From Haliea sp. (GTDB taxonomy: Bacteria > Pseudomonadota > Gammaproteobacteria > Pseudomonadales > Halieaceae): a stretch of DNA of 64,000 bases. Both the position numbers and the translations under genes were made by a program. Shown here in pieces: positions 50,343 to 60,020 of the stretch (its first letter is position 1; every line of letters begins with the position of its first letter). The notes under the pieces are model-generated. The model ran no database searches and had not been told where the DNA came from. It saw only the letters and a program-made list of their open reading frames with translations. The stretch spans positions 1-64,000 of the forward strand of contig NZNC01000019.1 in NCBI GenBank assembly GCA_002692965.1, given 5' to 3'.

Positions 50343-52574
50343 TTGGTACGAGTACGCGACCAGGCACATCTGTCCGCCAGTGGGGAAATCGACCTGCAGC
50401 GCTGGCTGGGGCAGCTGCCGCTGGTCCTGGACGAGGCTGACCGACAGCGCCTGATGCAGGCCTGTACCGAGGCCCGTGCCGCCTGCGCCCGTCCGGGGCA
50501 GGACCAGCCGGACTGGGCGCGGGAATCCAACTGCTACCTGTCGGGCCTGGACATCGCCCAGATCCTGGCCGAGCTGCATGTGGGGGTCGATTGCCTGATT
50601 GCCGGCCTGCTCTATCGCACGGTGCGCGAGGGGCGCCTGAGCCTGGACGAGATCGAGGCGGGTTTTGGCCTCGAGGTGCGGCGCCTGCTCAAGGGCGTGC
50701 TGCGCATGGCCGCCATCAGTGACCTGCGCACCCAGACCGACGCCGCGGTACTCGGCCAGGCCCACGGTCAGAAGGACAATATCCGCAAGATGCTGGTGGC
50801 CCTGGTGGACGATGTCCGCGTGGCCCTGATCAAACTGGCGGAGCGCACCTGCGCCATTCGCGCGGTCAAGCATGACGACGAGCGCCGCTGGCCGGTGGCG
50901 CGGGAAGTCTTCGATGTCTATGCGCCCCTGGCCCACCGTCTGGGCATCGGCCACCTGAAGTGGGAGCTGGAGGACCTGTCCTTCCGCTATATCTATCCCG
51001 ATGCCTACAAGCGCATCGCCCGCCTGCTCGACGGCAAGCGTCTGGAGCGCGACCGCTTCATCGCCCGGGTGACCGGTGAGTTGACCCGGGTGCTCACCGA
51101 CGCCGGCCTCAGTTTCCAGATCAACGGCCGCGCCAAGCACATCTACAGCATCTGGCGGAAGATGCAGCGCAAGGGCATCGGTTTTTCCCAAGTCTACGAC
51201 ATTCGCGCCGTGCGCATCCTGGTGCCGGAAGTGAAGGACTGCTACGCCACCCTGGGCCTGGTGCACGGCCTGTGGCGCAACATTCCCAATGAGTTTGACG
51301 ACTACATCGCCAACCCCAAGGACAACGGCTACCGTTCCCTGCACACTGCGGTCATCGGCCCCGAGGGCAAGATCCTGGAAGTGCAGATCCGCACCATGGC
51401 CATGCACGAGGAGGCCGAGCTCGGGGTCTGCGCCCACTGGCGCTACAAGGGCTCCGACGCCGAGGGGCGCTCCGCCAGCAGCTACGAGGAAAAGATCGCC
51501 TGGCTGCGGCAGGTGCTGGACTGGCACGAGGAGACCGGCGACGCCGGCGACGTGGCCGAGCAGTTCAGTGCGGACCAGGCCCAGGACCGGGTCTACGTGT
51601 TCACCCCCCAGGGGGACGTGGTCAACCTGGCCCAGGGTGCGACACCCCTGGATTTCGCCTATCACGTGCACACCGAGGTCGGCCACCGCTGCCGCGGCGC
51701 CAAGGTCAACGGCGTGATTGTGCCCCTGACCTACACCCTGAAGACCGGCGAGCGGGTGGAGATTCTCACCAGCAAGCAGGCCGCACCGCGCCGTGACTGG
51801 CTGCAGGCCAGCCTCGGTTACCTGAAGACCTCCCGGGCCCGGGCCAAGGTACAGCACTGGTTCCGCGCCCAGGCGCGGGAGGACAACGTCGACGCCGGCC
51901 GCCACCTGCTGGAGCGCGAGTTCCGCCGCCTGGCCCTGACCAGTGTCGACTACCGCCGGGTGGCGGAAAAGGTGCACATGCCCAGCGTCGATGACATGTA
52001 TGCGGCGGTGGGGGCCGGGGACCTGTCCTCCGCCTCGGTGATGACCGCGGCGCAGTCCCTGGTGGAGAAACGCACCGAGCGCCCGCTGCAGGTGGCGCGC
52101 CCCTCCTCGGCGCAGAAATCCCCCGGGCAGATCCGGGTGCAGGGGGTGGGCAATCTGCTCACCCACATGGCCGGCTGCTGCAAACCGGTGCCCGGGGACG
52201 CCATTACCGGCTTCATTACCCAGGGCCGCGGTGTCAGCATTCACCGCAGCGACTGCGCGCGCCTGATCCAGCTGCAGGAGAAGGCTCGCGAGCGCATCAT
52301 CGCGGTGGACTGGGGCGAGTCCCCCCGGGACAACTACGAGGTGGATGTGGCCATCGAGGCCTACGACCGCCAGGGCCTGCTGCGCGACATCACTGCGCTG
52401 TTCGCCAATGCCCGCCTGAACGTGCTGGCGATCAATACCGCCACCAACAAGAAACAGCATACGGCCACCATGCGCCTGACCGTGGAAGTGCCCGACCTGG
52501 GTGCCCTGTCGCGGCTGCTGGAGCGTATCGACCGTCTGAGCAACGTGATTTCCGTGGCCCGTGTCTCGAAATAG
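50343..52574 (+). CDS. relA: RelA, (p)ppGpp synthetase I
   Basis: A 743-residue stringent-response enzyme. The N-terminal hydrolase domain is degenerate (no HD pair). The synthetase has RAKHIYSIWRKM and the motif EFDD at 317-320, the EXDD form that marks RelA rather than SpoT. TGS domain about 415-480, then the zinc-finger/RIS and C-terminal ACT (about 665-743). It senses uncharged tRNA on ribosomes and makes ppGpp. The start is TTG at 50343, giving VRVRDQAHLS as in other RelA proteins; no ATG or GTG at that spot exists. Confidence 0.93.
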   Translation: MVRVRDQAHLSASGEIDLQRWLGQLPLVLDEADRQRLMQACTEARAACARPGQDQPDWARESNCYLSGLDIAQILAELHVGVDCLIAGLLYRTVREGRLSLDEIEAGFGLEVRRLLKGVLRMAAISDLRTQTDAAVLGQAHGQKDNIRKMLVALVDDVRVALIKLAERTCAIRAVKHDDERRWPVAREVFDVYAPLAHRLGIGHLKWELEDLSFRYIYPDAYKRIARLLDGKRLERDRFIARVTGELTRVLTDAGLSFQINGRAKHIYSIWRKMQRKGIGFSQVYDIRAVRILVPEVKDCYATLGLVHGLWRNIPNEFDDYIANPKDNGYRSLHTAVIGPEGKILEVQIRTMAMHEEAELGVCAHWRYKGSDAEGRSASSYEEKIAWLRQVLDWHEETGDAGDVAEQFSADQAQDRVYVFTPQGDVVNLAQGATPLDFAYHVHTEVGHRCRGAKVNGVIVPLTYTLKTGERVEILTSKQAAPRRDWLQASLGYLKTSRARAKVQHWFRAQAREDNVDAGRHLLEREFRRLALTSVDYRRVAEKVHMPSVDDMYAAVGAGDLSSASVMTAAQSLVEKRTERPLQVARPSSAQKSPGQIRVQGVGNLLTHMAGCCKPVPGDAITGFITQGRGVSIHRSDCARLIQLQEKARERIIAVDWGESPRDNYEVDVAIEAYDRQGLLRDITALFANARLNVLAINTATNKKQHTATMRLTVEVPDLGALSRLLERIDRLSNVISVARVSK

Positions 52575-52583
52575 GAGCCCGCA

Positions 52584-53402
52584 ATGACCGCACCCCGCTA
52601 CGACGTCGGCGATCTGCTGCGCGTGATGCAGCGCCTGCGCGACCCCGACAGCGGCTGCCCCTGGGACCTGCGCCAGGATTTTCGCTCCATCGTGCCCTCC
52701 ACCCTGGAGGAGTGCTACGAACTGGCCGAGGCGATCGAGCAGGGGGACTTCCCGCACGTCGCCGAAGAGCTGGGTGATGTGCTGTTCCAGGTCGTGTTCT
52801 ACGCCCGGCTGGGAGAAGAGGAGGGCCTGTTTTCCTTCGATACCGTGGTGGAGACCCTGGTGGAAAAGCTGCTGCGCCGCCATCCCCACGTTTTCGCCGC
52901 TGGCGAGATCGAGGGCATCGTCAACGCGAGCACCGACGAGGCGGCGGTCAAGGCCAGCTGGGAGGCGATCAAGCGCGAGGAGCGCGCGGCCCGCGCCCAT
53001 CACGGTGTGCTGGATGACGTGCCGGTGGCACTGCCGGCGCTGCCGCGAGCGCAGAAACTGCAGAAGCGCGCCGCCCAGGTGGGTTTTGACTGGCCGCAGC
53101 CCTCAGCCGTGGTGGACAAACTGCAGGAGGAGCTGGACGAGCTGCGTGCCGCGCTGGCGGCGGACTCCCGGGACGCGGTGGCGGAGGAGATGGGCGACGT
53201 CCTGTTTACCTGTGTCAACCTGGCCCGCCACCTGGGCCTGGACGCCGAGACCAGCCTCCGCCACGCATCACAGAAGTTCGAGCGCCGTTTCCGCGCCATG
53301 GAACAGGCGGCCGATGCCGCGGGGCAGGGCGACCTGGCGGCACTGACCGCCGGGGAGTTGGAGACGCTCTGGCAGGCGGCCAAGCGCGGCGAGTTGCGCT
53401 GA
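52584..53402 (+). CDS. mazG: Nucleoside triphosphate pyrophosphohydrolase MazG
   Basis: A 272-residue all-helical protein with two MazG domains. The first has CPWDLRQDFRSIVPSTLEECYELAEAI, and EELGDVLFQVVFYARLGEE with the metal-binding glutamates and aspartate. The second includes EELDELRAAL and EEMGDVLFTCVNLARHL. It hydrolyses NTPs to NMP and pyrophosphate and helps lower ppGpp effects in E. coli. It follows relA by nine bases and is probably co-transcribed, as in E. coli relA-mazEF-mazG. Confidence 0.93.
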   Translation: MTAPRYDVGDLLRVMQRLRDPDSGCPWDLRQDFRSIVPSTLEECYELAEAIEQGDFPHVAEELGDVLFQVVFYARLGEEEGLFSFDTVVETLVEKLLRRHPHVFAAGEIEGIVNASTDEAAVKASWEAIKREERAARAHHGVLDDVPVALPALPRAQKLQKRAAQVGFDWPQPSAVVDKLQEELDELRAALAADSRDAVAEEMGDVLFTCVNLARHLGLDAETSLRHASQKFERRFRAMEQAADAAGQGDLAALTAGELETLWQAAKRGELR

Positions 53403-53498
53403 GCGGGCTGCCTGTGTAAGGTTAGCGCCCTTTTTTGGCAATCCTGGGGGCGTTGTGCCGTTTTCGCGGTGCCGGGCGCGGCCCAGATTCGAGGATAA

Positions 53499-54152
<654 letters not shown>

Positions 54153-54161
54153 TTCACTGGG

Positions 54162-54181
54162 CCCCGGCCATTGCGCCGGGG
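54162..54181. terminator. Hairpin after adk
   Basis: CCCCGGC (54162-54168) and GCCGGGG (54175-54181) pair around CATTGC. It follows the adk stop by about ten bases and precedes the end of the convergent mobA gene, so it may act for both. A second imperfect GC-rich hairpin lies near 54195-54222. No T-run follows either. Confidence 0.5.
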
Positions 54182-54222
54182 GTGTCGCGCCTTGTGCCCG
54201 CCGGTCCGGATGACCGGGCGGG

Positions 54223-54816
54223 TCAGTCTCGGGCCCGGGATGATCGGGCCGACAGCGTGTTCCAGTTCGCGAAGGTGTCTTCCGCGTCCGCAAAGGCCAC
54301 CGGGGCACAGGCCAGGGTGGCATACCAATGGCGCACCGCGCGTCCCCCCTCCGCCAGAAAGTCCGCCAGTGTGGCCAGTGCCTGCGTGCGCAGCAACGCG
54401 TGCAGATAATGCGGCTGTGCGCCGACCACGGCATAGCTGACCTGCAGGCTCGGGTCTCGCTGCAGCGGGCGGGCCAGAGCCTGCCCGAAGTCGGCGGGCA
54501 GGCGGGGCGTATCGCAGGGGCTTAGCAGCAACAGCCCCGGATGGCTCTGCCAGGGAAAGCTGGCCAGCCCGGCGAGGGGGCCGGCGAAGTCCGGCAGGCT
54601 ATCCTGCAGCAGGGCATCGGCATGGGCGGCATAGCGCGCCCGGTTGCGGTTGCAGCTGATGAACAGCTGCCCCACCTGCGGCCGCAGGCGGCGCGCGACA
54701 CTGGCCACCAGGGGCGTGCCGTCGGGGCCGGGCAGCAGGCCCTTGTCGGCACCGCCCACCCGGCGCCCGGCGCCCCCTGCCAGTATCAGTCCCCAGTCGA
54801 TGTCCGCCGCGCGCAT
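54223..54816 (-). CDS. mobA: Molybdenum cofactor guanylyltransferase
   Basis: A 197-residue MobA-like nucleotidyltransferase that adds GMP to molybdopterin. GLILAGGAGRRVGGADKGLLPG at the start is the NTP-binding signature, with the lysine of DKGLL; LPDFAGPLAGLAS and LLLLSPCDTPRLP contain the metal-binding aspartate. MobA-type motifs outweigh those of other NTP transferases such as CofC. The ATG at 54816 follows GGAGAG; a longer frame upstream has no site. It is divergent from tsaB. No other molybdenum genes are nearby. Confidence 0.85.
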   Translation of the reverse strand: MRAADIDWGLILAGGAGRRVGGADKGLLPGPDGTPLVASVARRLRPQVGQLFISCNRNRARYAAHADALLQDSLPDFAGPLAGLASFPWQSHPGLLLLSPCDTPRLPADFGQALARPLQRDPSLQVSYAVVGAQPHYLHALLRTQALATLADFLAEGGRAVRHWYATLACAPVAFADAEDTFANWNTLSARSSRARD

Positions 54817-54858
54817 TTCAGTCTCTCCAGTGCTTGTGGGATAATGCGCGAGTCTCGC

Positions 54859-54883
54859 GGGGCCGTCCACCGACGGCCCCTTT
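54859..54883 (+). other. Leader hairpin before tsaB
   Basis: GGGGCCGT (54859-54866) pairs perfectly with ACGGCCCC (54873-54880) around CCACCG, then TTT. It lies between a GATAAT -10 candidate (54840-54845) and the tsaB start at 54908, so it would form in the tsaB leader. It resembles a weak terminator or attenuator. Confidence 0.45.
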
Positions 54884-54907
54884 CTGTCCAGTCACCGAGT
54901 TTCTGCC

Positions 54908-55606
54908 ATGCCCACCCTGTTGGCCATTGATGCATCCACCGAGGCCTGCTCGGCCGCGCTGTACCGCGACGGCGAGGTCGAGGCCCGCTGGGAGCACGCG
55001 CCGCGCCGACACAATCAGCGGCTGCTGGCGATGCTCGCAGATCTGCTCCCCGATGGCCCGCGGGGCGTGGACGCGGTTGCCTGGGCCTGTGGTCCCGGGT
55101 CTTTTACCGGTCTGCGCATTGCCGCCAGTGCGGTGCAGGGTATCTGTTTCGCACTCGACTGTCCGGCGCTGCCGGTGTCGACGCTGGCCGGGCAGGTGCA
55201 GACCGCCCTGCGCCAGGGCCTGCTGGTCGAGGGTGAATCGGTATTCAGTTGCCTGGATGCGCAGATCAATGAGCTGTACTGGGCCAGCTACCGTGTCCAG
55301 CAGGGCATGGCGGTCCCCCTGACCGAGGCCGCGGTATGCCGGCCAGAGGCACTGCAGGTGCCGGGTGACGTGCCGCCGGTGGCCATCGGCAGCGGTCTGG
55401 TTTACCTGGAGCGCCTGCCCGCGGCAGTGCAGGCGCGTTTTGCCTCCCGGCATGCCGAGTTGCTGCCGGATGCCCGCGACCTGCTGCCCCTGGCCCTGGC
55501 CGACTGGGAGGCCGGCCGCCTGCAGGCGGCAGAGGCGGTCTGCCCGGTCTATGTGCGCGACGAGATCGGCTGGAAAAAGCTTTCCGAGCAGGGGCCCGCG
55601 GCGTGA
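54908..55606 (+). CDS. tsaB: TsaB, tRNA threonylcarbamoyladenosine synthesis protein
   Basis: A 232-residue protein of the ASKHA fold (also YeaZ). LLAIDASTEACSAALYRDG, HNQRLLAMLADLL and WACGPGSFTGLRIAAS are characteristic. It is not itself the transferase; it bridges TsaD and TsaE and is needed for t6A37 formation on tRNAs reading ANN codons. Length and order are normal. The next gene starts with GTG overlapping its stop. Confidence 0.94.
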   Translation: MPTLLAIDASTEACSAALYRDGEVEARWEHAPRRHNQRLLAMLADLLPDGPRGVDAVAWACGPGSFTGLRIAASAVQGICFALDCPALPVSTLAGQVQTALRQGLLVEGESVFSCLDAQINELYWASYRVQQGMAVPLTEAAVCRPEALQVPGDVPPVAIGSGLVYLERLPAAVQARFASRHAELLPDARDLLPLALADWEAGRLQAAEAVCPVYVRDEIGWKKLSEQGPAA

Positions 55607-56448
55607 TCGAGACCTGGCAGGCACTGTGTCTCGCACTGTTGCAGGGGCTCACCGAGTTCCTGCCCATTTCCAGCTCGGCGCACCTGGTGTTTCCCTCCCT
55701 GCTGCTGGGCTGGCCCGACCAGGGACTTGCCTTCGACGTCGCCGTGCACGTGGGTACGCTGCTGGCGGTCGTGCTCTATTACCGCCGCGACCTGCTGGCG
55801 ATGGCCGGCGGCTGCCTGCGCGCTGCGGCCCAGCGACACGCCAACGACGAGGCGCGCCTGGTCCTCTGGCTGGCGCTTGCGACACTGCCTGCGGTGGTGG
55901 TGGGCTTCCTGGGCAAGGATCTTATCGAGAACCACCTGCGCAGCCTGCCGGTGATTGCGACGACCACCCTGGTCTTTGGGCTCTTGCTGGGGCTGGCGGA
56001 ATGGCGCGCCCGACGCGCCTCTGCCGCAGCGGACGCTTCCGGGGCCGGTGGTGGCGCGAGCCGCTGGCGCCCGCTGAGTCTCGGTGTGGCGCTGCTGGTG
56101 GGTCTGGCCCAGGCGCTGGCGCCGGTGCCGGGGGTATCCCGCTCCGGCGTGACCCTGACCGCGGGGCTGTTGCTGGGGCTGTCCCGCCAGGCCGCGGCGC
56201 GGCTCAGCTTCCTGCTGTCGATTCCGGTCATTGCCGGAGCCGGTCTGCTCAAAGTCCTCGACCTGATCGAGGCGGGCGACGCAGTGAACTGGGCTCAGCT
56301 GGCCCTGGCCAGCCTCACTGCGGGCCTGGTGGCCTATGCCTGTATTGCCGCGTTCCTGCGCCTGCTGGATCGCGTTGGCCTGATGCCCTTCGTCTGGTAT
56401 CGCGTGGTCCTGGCCGCGCTGTTGTATGGTGTTTGGCTCAGCCTGTGA
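55603..56448 (+). CDS. uppP: Undecaprenyl-diphosphate phosphatase
   Basis: A 281-residue inner-membrane phosphatase (UppP/BacA) that recycles C55-PP to C55-P for peptidoglycan and other wall polymers. The two motifs are intact: [15 protein letters not shown] near residue 12 and [11 protein letters not shown] near 172, which carry the catalytic Glu/Ser/Arg. About eight hydrophobic helices. Begins with GTG overlapping the tsaB stop (GTGA), so the pair is coupled. Confidence 0.95.
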   Translation: MIETWQALCLALLQGLTEFLPISSSAHLVFPSLLLGWPDQGLAFDVAVHVGTLLAVVLYYRRDLLAMAGGCLRAAAQRHANDEARLVLWLALATLPAVVVGFLGKDLIENHLRSLPVIATTTLVFGLLLGLAEWRARRASAAADASGAGGGASRWRPLSLGVALLVGLAQALAPVPGVSRSGVTLTAGLLLGLSRQAAARLSFLLSIPVIAGAGLLKVLDLIEAGDAVNWAQLALASLTAGLVAYACIAAFLRLLDRVGLMPFVWYRVVLAALLYGVWLSL

Positions 56449-56467
56449 GCCGGAGGAGTCTGCGCAC

Positions 56468-57775
56468 ATGAGCGAATCCGAATTCAACCGGGGCCTGCTG
56501 GCCTTCCTGGCCGAGGCGACGACGCCTTTCCACGCGGTGGCGGCGATGTGTCGCCGGCTGGAGCAGGCGGGCTTCGAGCGCCTGCAGGAGAATGCCCCCT
56601 GGGACCTGGCGTCCGGTGGCCGCTACTACCTGACCCGCAATGACAGCTCCGTGATCGCCTTCGTCCACGGTCGCAGCGCGTCGCCGGCGGCGGGGCTGCG
56701 CATGGTCGGTGCCCATACCGACAGCCCCTGCCTGATGGTCAAGCCGAACCCGGTCAAGCTGCGCCAGGGCTATTACCAGTTGGGTGTGGAGGTCTACGGC
56801 GGGGCGCTGCTCAACCCCTGGTTCGACCGCGACCTGTCTCTGGCGGGGCGGATCAGTTACGCCGACAGCGCGGGGCGCCTGCGCACGGCACTGGTGGACT
56901 TCCGTCGCCCCCTCGCGGTGATTCCCAGCCTGGCCATCCACCTCGACCGCGAGGCCAACCAGTCCCGCAGCGTCAACCCGCAGACCGACATTCCGCCGGT
57001 GCTGGCGCTGCACGACGCCAGCGATCCGCCGGACTTCCGCGCCCTGCTGCGGGAGCAGCTGTTGCGGGAGCAGCCCGGCTGTGACGTGAGCGCGGTGCTG
57101 GACTACGAGCTGGGTTTCTACGACACCCAGCCACCGGCGCTGGTGGGCCTGCAGGAGGACTTCATTGCCTCGGCGCGCCTGGACAACCTGCTGAGTTGCT
57201 ACACCGGTCTCCAGGCCCTGCTGCAGGCCGGTGGCGAGGAGAGCTGCCTGCTGGTCTGCAACGATCACGAAGAGGTGGGCAGCCTGTCCACCTCGGGTGC
57301 CCAGGGGCCTTTCCTGAGTGCCACCCTACGGCGACTGGCAGGGGATGACACGGCGCTTGCTGCCCTGGTGGAAGGTTCGATGATGATTTCCGCCGACAAC
57401 GCCCACGGTATCCACCCGAATTACGCCGACCGCCACGACGACAACCACGGCCCGCGCCTGAACGCGGGGCCGGTGATCAAGATCAATGCCAACCAGCGCT
57501 ACGCCACCAATGCCGAGACAGCGGGGCTGTACCGCCTGCTGGCGGAGCAGGAATCGGTGCCGGTACAGAGCTTCGTGGTCCGCACCGACCTGGGTTGTGG
57601 CAGCACCATCGGCCCGATTACCGCCGGGGGGACCGGCGTGCGCACCCTGGATATCGGCGTCCCGACCTTCGCCATGCACTCCATCCGCGAGCTGGCGGGG
57701 CGGCGCGACGCCCACGACCTGAGCCGGGTGCTGGCGCGTTTCTTCAACCACCCGGGCGCGCTGTTCCCGGCGTGA
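56468..57775 (+). CDS. apeB: M18-family aminopeptidase
   Basis: A 435-residue zinc aminopeptidase of family M18 (ApeB type). Metal site [11 protein letters not shown] near residue 82; [17 protein letters not shown] and [20 protein letters not shown] with the catalytic Glu-Glu; and the C-terminal [13 protein letters not shown]. All ligands are present. It releases N-terminal residues, preferring acidic or aliphatic ones. The ATG at 56468 follows GGAGGAG; earlier starts lie inside uppP. The next gene begins at GTG overlapping its stop. Confidence 0.93.
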   Translation: MSESEFNRGLLAFLAEATTPFHAVAAMCRRLEQAGFERLQENAPWDLASGGRYYLTRNDSSVIAFVHGRSASPAAGLRMVGAHTDSPCLMVKPNPVKLRQGYYQLGVEVYGGALLNPWFDRDLSLAGRISYADSAGRLRTALVDFRRPLAVIPSLAIHLDREANQSRSVNPQTDIPPVLALHDASDPPDFRALLREQLLREQPGCDVSAVLDYELGFYDTQPPALVGLQEDFIASARLDNLLSCYTGLQALLQAGGEESCLLVCNDHEEVGSLSTSGAQGPFLSATLRRLAGDDTALAALVEGSMMISADNAHGIHPNYADRHDDNHGPRLNAGPVIKINANQRYATNAETAGLYRLLAEQESVPVQSFVVRTDLGCGSTIGPITAGGTGVRTLDIGVPTFAMHSIRELAGRRDAHDLSRVLARFFNHPGALFPA

Positions 57776-58899
57776 GCGGTCGCGCACTGCTGCTCTCCGC
57801 CTACGCGGCCCGCAGCCACCACTACTGGGCCCGTTCGCTGCAGCAGATGCTGCCGGAGTGGCAGTGGCGCGTGCTGGAACTGCCGCCCCGGCACTTCAGC
57901 TGGCGGGTGCGCGGCAATCCGCTCTATTGGGCCCTTGAGCAGCGCGAGCAGCTCGTCGCCGGCCACGACCTGCTGGTGGCCACCTCCATGGTGGACCTGG
58001 CCACCCTGCGCGGGCTGGTGCCCGGACTCGCGGCACTGCCGACCCTCCTGTATTTCCACGAGAACCAGTTTGCCTACCCGGCCAGCCCGCGCCAGCACAG
58101 TCTGCTGGAAGCGCAGGTGGTCAGTCTCTACAGTGCCCTGGCGGCCGACCAGCTGGCCTTCAACAGCGCCTGGAACCGGGACTCCTTCCTGCAGGGCTGT
58201 GCTGCCCTGCTGCGCAAGCTGCCCGACTTCGTGCCGGATGGTGTGGTGGACACACTGGCCCGCCGCAGCCGGGTGCTGCCGGTGCCGATCGCGGCGCCTG
58301 TGGAGGGCGAGCGGTCCTGGTGGCCCGGCGTCCGGCGAAGGCGTTCCGGCGAGAGCCCCCTGCGCCTGCTCTGGCTGGGGCGGCTGGAATACGACAAGGG
58401 GCTCGAGGGGCTGCTGGCGGGGATGGACGCCTTGGCCGCGGACGGACCGGCGCTGGAGCTGGCGGTGGTGGGGCAGGAGTTCCGTGAAGTGCCCGCGGCA
58501 CTGGATGCCCTGAAGGCACGCCATAGCCAGGTGCTGGTCCACTGCGGCAACCTGCCCCGTCGGGAGGATTACCTGGGCCTCCTGCGCGGGGCCGACGTGG
58601 TGCTCTCCACCGCCCTGCACGAGTTCCAGGGCCTGGCCCTGCAGGAGGCGGTGGCGAGGGGCTGCCAGCCGGTGGTGCCGGCGCGCCTGGTCTATCCCCA
58701 GCTCTACCCCAAGGACTGCTGTTATCCGGTCTACCCGGACGACCCCCGTCGCGAGGCCGAAGCCGCCGCGGGGCGGATTCGCCAACTTGCCGGGCAGCTG
58801 CCGGTCGCCGCCCTGGACATGTCCGGTGTCTTCCCCGGCGCCCTGGCGCCGCGCTACCGTGAGGCGATCCGCGACTGCGCCTTGGTCGCCCGGGCGTAG
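57772..58899 (+). CDS. qtmA: tRNA-queuosine alpha-mannosyltransferase-like glycosyltransferase (DUF3524)
   Basis: A 375-residue GT4-type glycosyltransferase. Its DUF3524 start has [18 protein letters not shown] and the signature [12 protein letters not shown] near residue 88; the C-terminal GT-B half includes [19 protein letters not shown] and [27 protein letters not shown]. Eukaryotic and bacterial relatives mannosylate the queuosine at position 34 of tRNA-Asp. Starts at GTG overlapping apeB. Assignment as QtmA is by family resemblance; the substrate is not proven here. Confidence 0.85.
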   Translation: MSGRALLLSAYAARSHHYWARSLQQMLPEWQWRVLELPPRHFSWRVRGNPLYWALEQREQLVAGHDLLVATSMVDLATLRGLVPGLAALPTLLYFHENQFAYPASPRQHSLLEAQVVSLYSALAADQLAFNSAWNRDSFLQGCAALLRKLPDFVPDGVVDTLARRSRVLPVPIAAPVEGERSWWPGVRRRRSGESPLRLLWLGRLEYDKGLEGLLAGMDALAADGPALELAVVGQEFREVPAALDALKARHSQVLVHCGNLPRREDYLGLLRGADVVLSTALHEFQGLALQEAVARGCQPVVPARLVYPQLYPKDCCYPVYPDDPRREAEAAAGRIRQLAGQLPVAALDMSGVFPGALAPRYREAIRDCALVARA

Positions 58900-58905
58900 A
58901 CACGG

Positions 58906-58966
58906 GCGGTGCCCGCAGGTAGTCACTCGCGGTGCCCGCACATAGCCACTGGCGGTGATAGCCGCT
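58906..58966 (+). repeat. Tandem 23-bp repeat, two and a half copies
   Basis: A 23-base unit beginning GCGGTGCCCGCA occurs at 58906-58928 and 58929-58951 with four differences, and a third degenerate copy starts at 58952. It fills most of the gap between the mannosyltransferase and trpS genes. The units contain no obvious promoter. Its copy number may vary between strains. Confidence 0.75.
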
Positions 58967-59004
58967 AGAATCTCCGGCTTTGTCGTTTTGGAGTCCAGGG
59001 CCGC

Positions 59005-60012
59005 ATGAGCAAGCAACGCATCCTCACGGGTATCACCACCACGGGAACCCCGCACCTCGGCAACTTTGTCGGTGCCATCCGCCCGGCCATCGCCGCCTCC
59101 CGGGACGACAGCGTGGAGTCCTTCTTCTTCCTCGCCGACTACCACGCCCTGATCAAGTGCCACGACCCGGCGCAGGTGCGTCAGTCGAGCAAGGAAATCG
59201 CCGCCACCTGGCTGGCCCTGGGCCTGGACACCAGCCGCGCGGTGTTCTATCGCCAGTCGGATATCCCCGAGATCACCGAACTGACCTGGATTCTCACCTG
59301 CAACGCCGCCAAGGGCCTGATGAACCGCGCCCATGCCTACAAGGCCGCGGTGCAGGCCAACGAGGAGGCGGGGGAAGACCCCGACTACGGTGTCACCATG
59401 GGCCTGTTCAGCTACCCGGTGCTGATGGCGGCGGACATCCTCATGTTTCGGGCCGACAGCGTGCCGGTCGGCCGCGACCAGATACAGCACGTGGAAATGG
59501 CCCGGGACATTGCCCAGCGCGTCAACCACCACTTCGCGCCGCTGTTTACCCTGCCGGAGGCCGTGGTCGACGACAACGTGGCGGTATTGCAGGGCCTCGA
59601 CGGCCGCAAGATGAGCAAGAGCTACGGCAACACCATCCCGCTGTTCCTGCCGGAAAAGCAGCTGCGCAAGGCGATCAACAAGATCAAGACCAACCTGCTG
59701 GAGCCGGGGGAGCCCAAGGACCCGGAGGACTCCACCGTGTTCCAGATCTGGGCCGCCTTCGCCGACGCTGCGGAAACCGCGCGCATGCGCCGGGAGTTCG
59801 AGGCGGGCATCGCCTGGGGCGAGGCCAAGAAACAGCTGTTCGAATTGATCAATGCCCAGCTGGCGCCCGCCCGCGAGGAGTACGAACGCTTGCTGGCCGA
59901 CCCCGGCTACATCGAGCAGGTGCTCAAGGCCGGCGCCGCGCGCGCCCGGGAAACCAGCGTGCCGCTGCTGGCGCAGGTCCGCGAGGCCGTGGGTATCTCA
60001 CGCATGGGCTGA
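59005..60012 (+). CDS. trpS: Tryptophanyl-tRNA synthetase
   Basis: A 335-residue class I aminoacyl-tRNA synthetase. The HIGH-type motif is TPHLGNFVG near residue 14, the KMSKS motif is intact ([10 protein letters not shown] near residue 201), and [16 protein letters not shown] is the tRNA-synthetase signature. Length and gene structure are normal for the bacterial TrpRS. The gap before it holds a tandem repeat rather than a T-box or other known leader. Confidence 0.96.
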   Translation: MSKQRILTGITTTGTPHLGNFVGAIRPAIAASRDDSVESFFFLADYHALIKCHDPAQVRQSSKEIAATWLALGLDTSRAVFYRQSDIPEITELTWILTCNAAKGLMNRAHAYKAAVQANEEAGEDPDYGVTMGLFSYPVLMAADILMFRADSVPVGRDQIQHVEMARDIAQRVNHHFAPLFTLPEAVVDDNVAVLQGLDGRKMSKSYGNTIPLFLPEKQLRKAINKIKTNLLEPGEPKDPEDSTVFQIWAAFADAAETARMRREFEAGIAWGEAKKQLFELINAQLAPAREEYERLLADPGYIEQVLKAGAARARETSVPLLAQVREAVGISRMG

Positions 60013-60020
60013 CGACAAAC

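Noticed and set aside
50253-53003. Minus-strand open frame of 916 codons opposite relA and mazG
   Set aside because: Composition is antisense-like and the plus strand carries intact relA and mazG.
54223-54816. CofC (F420 guanylyltransferase) as an alternative for the nucleotidyltransferase gene
   Set aside because: The start LILAGGAGRRVGGADKG and PCDTPRLP fit MobA better; F420-type enzymes elsewhere do not change this.
58906-58966. Short CRISPR-like array before trpS
   Set aside because: The repeats are directly tandem without spacers and there are no cas genes.
57499-59532. Minus-strand open frame of 677 codons opposite apeB, qtmA and trpS
   Set aside because: No recognisable domain; three intact genes lie on the other strand.
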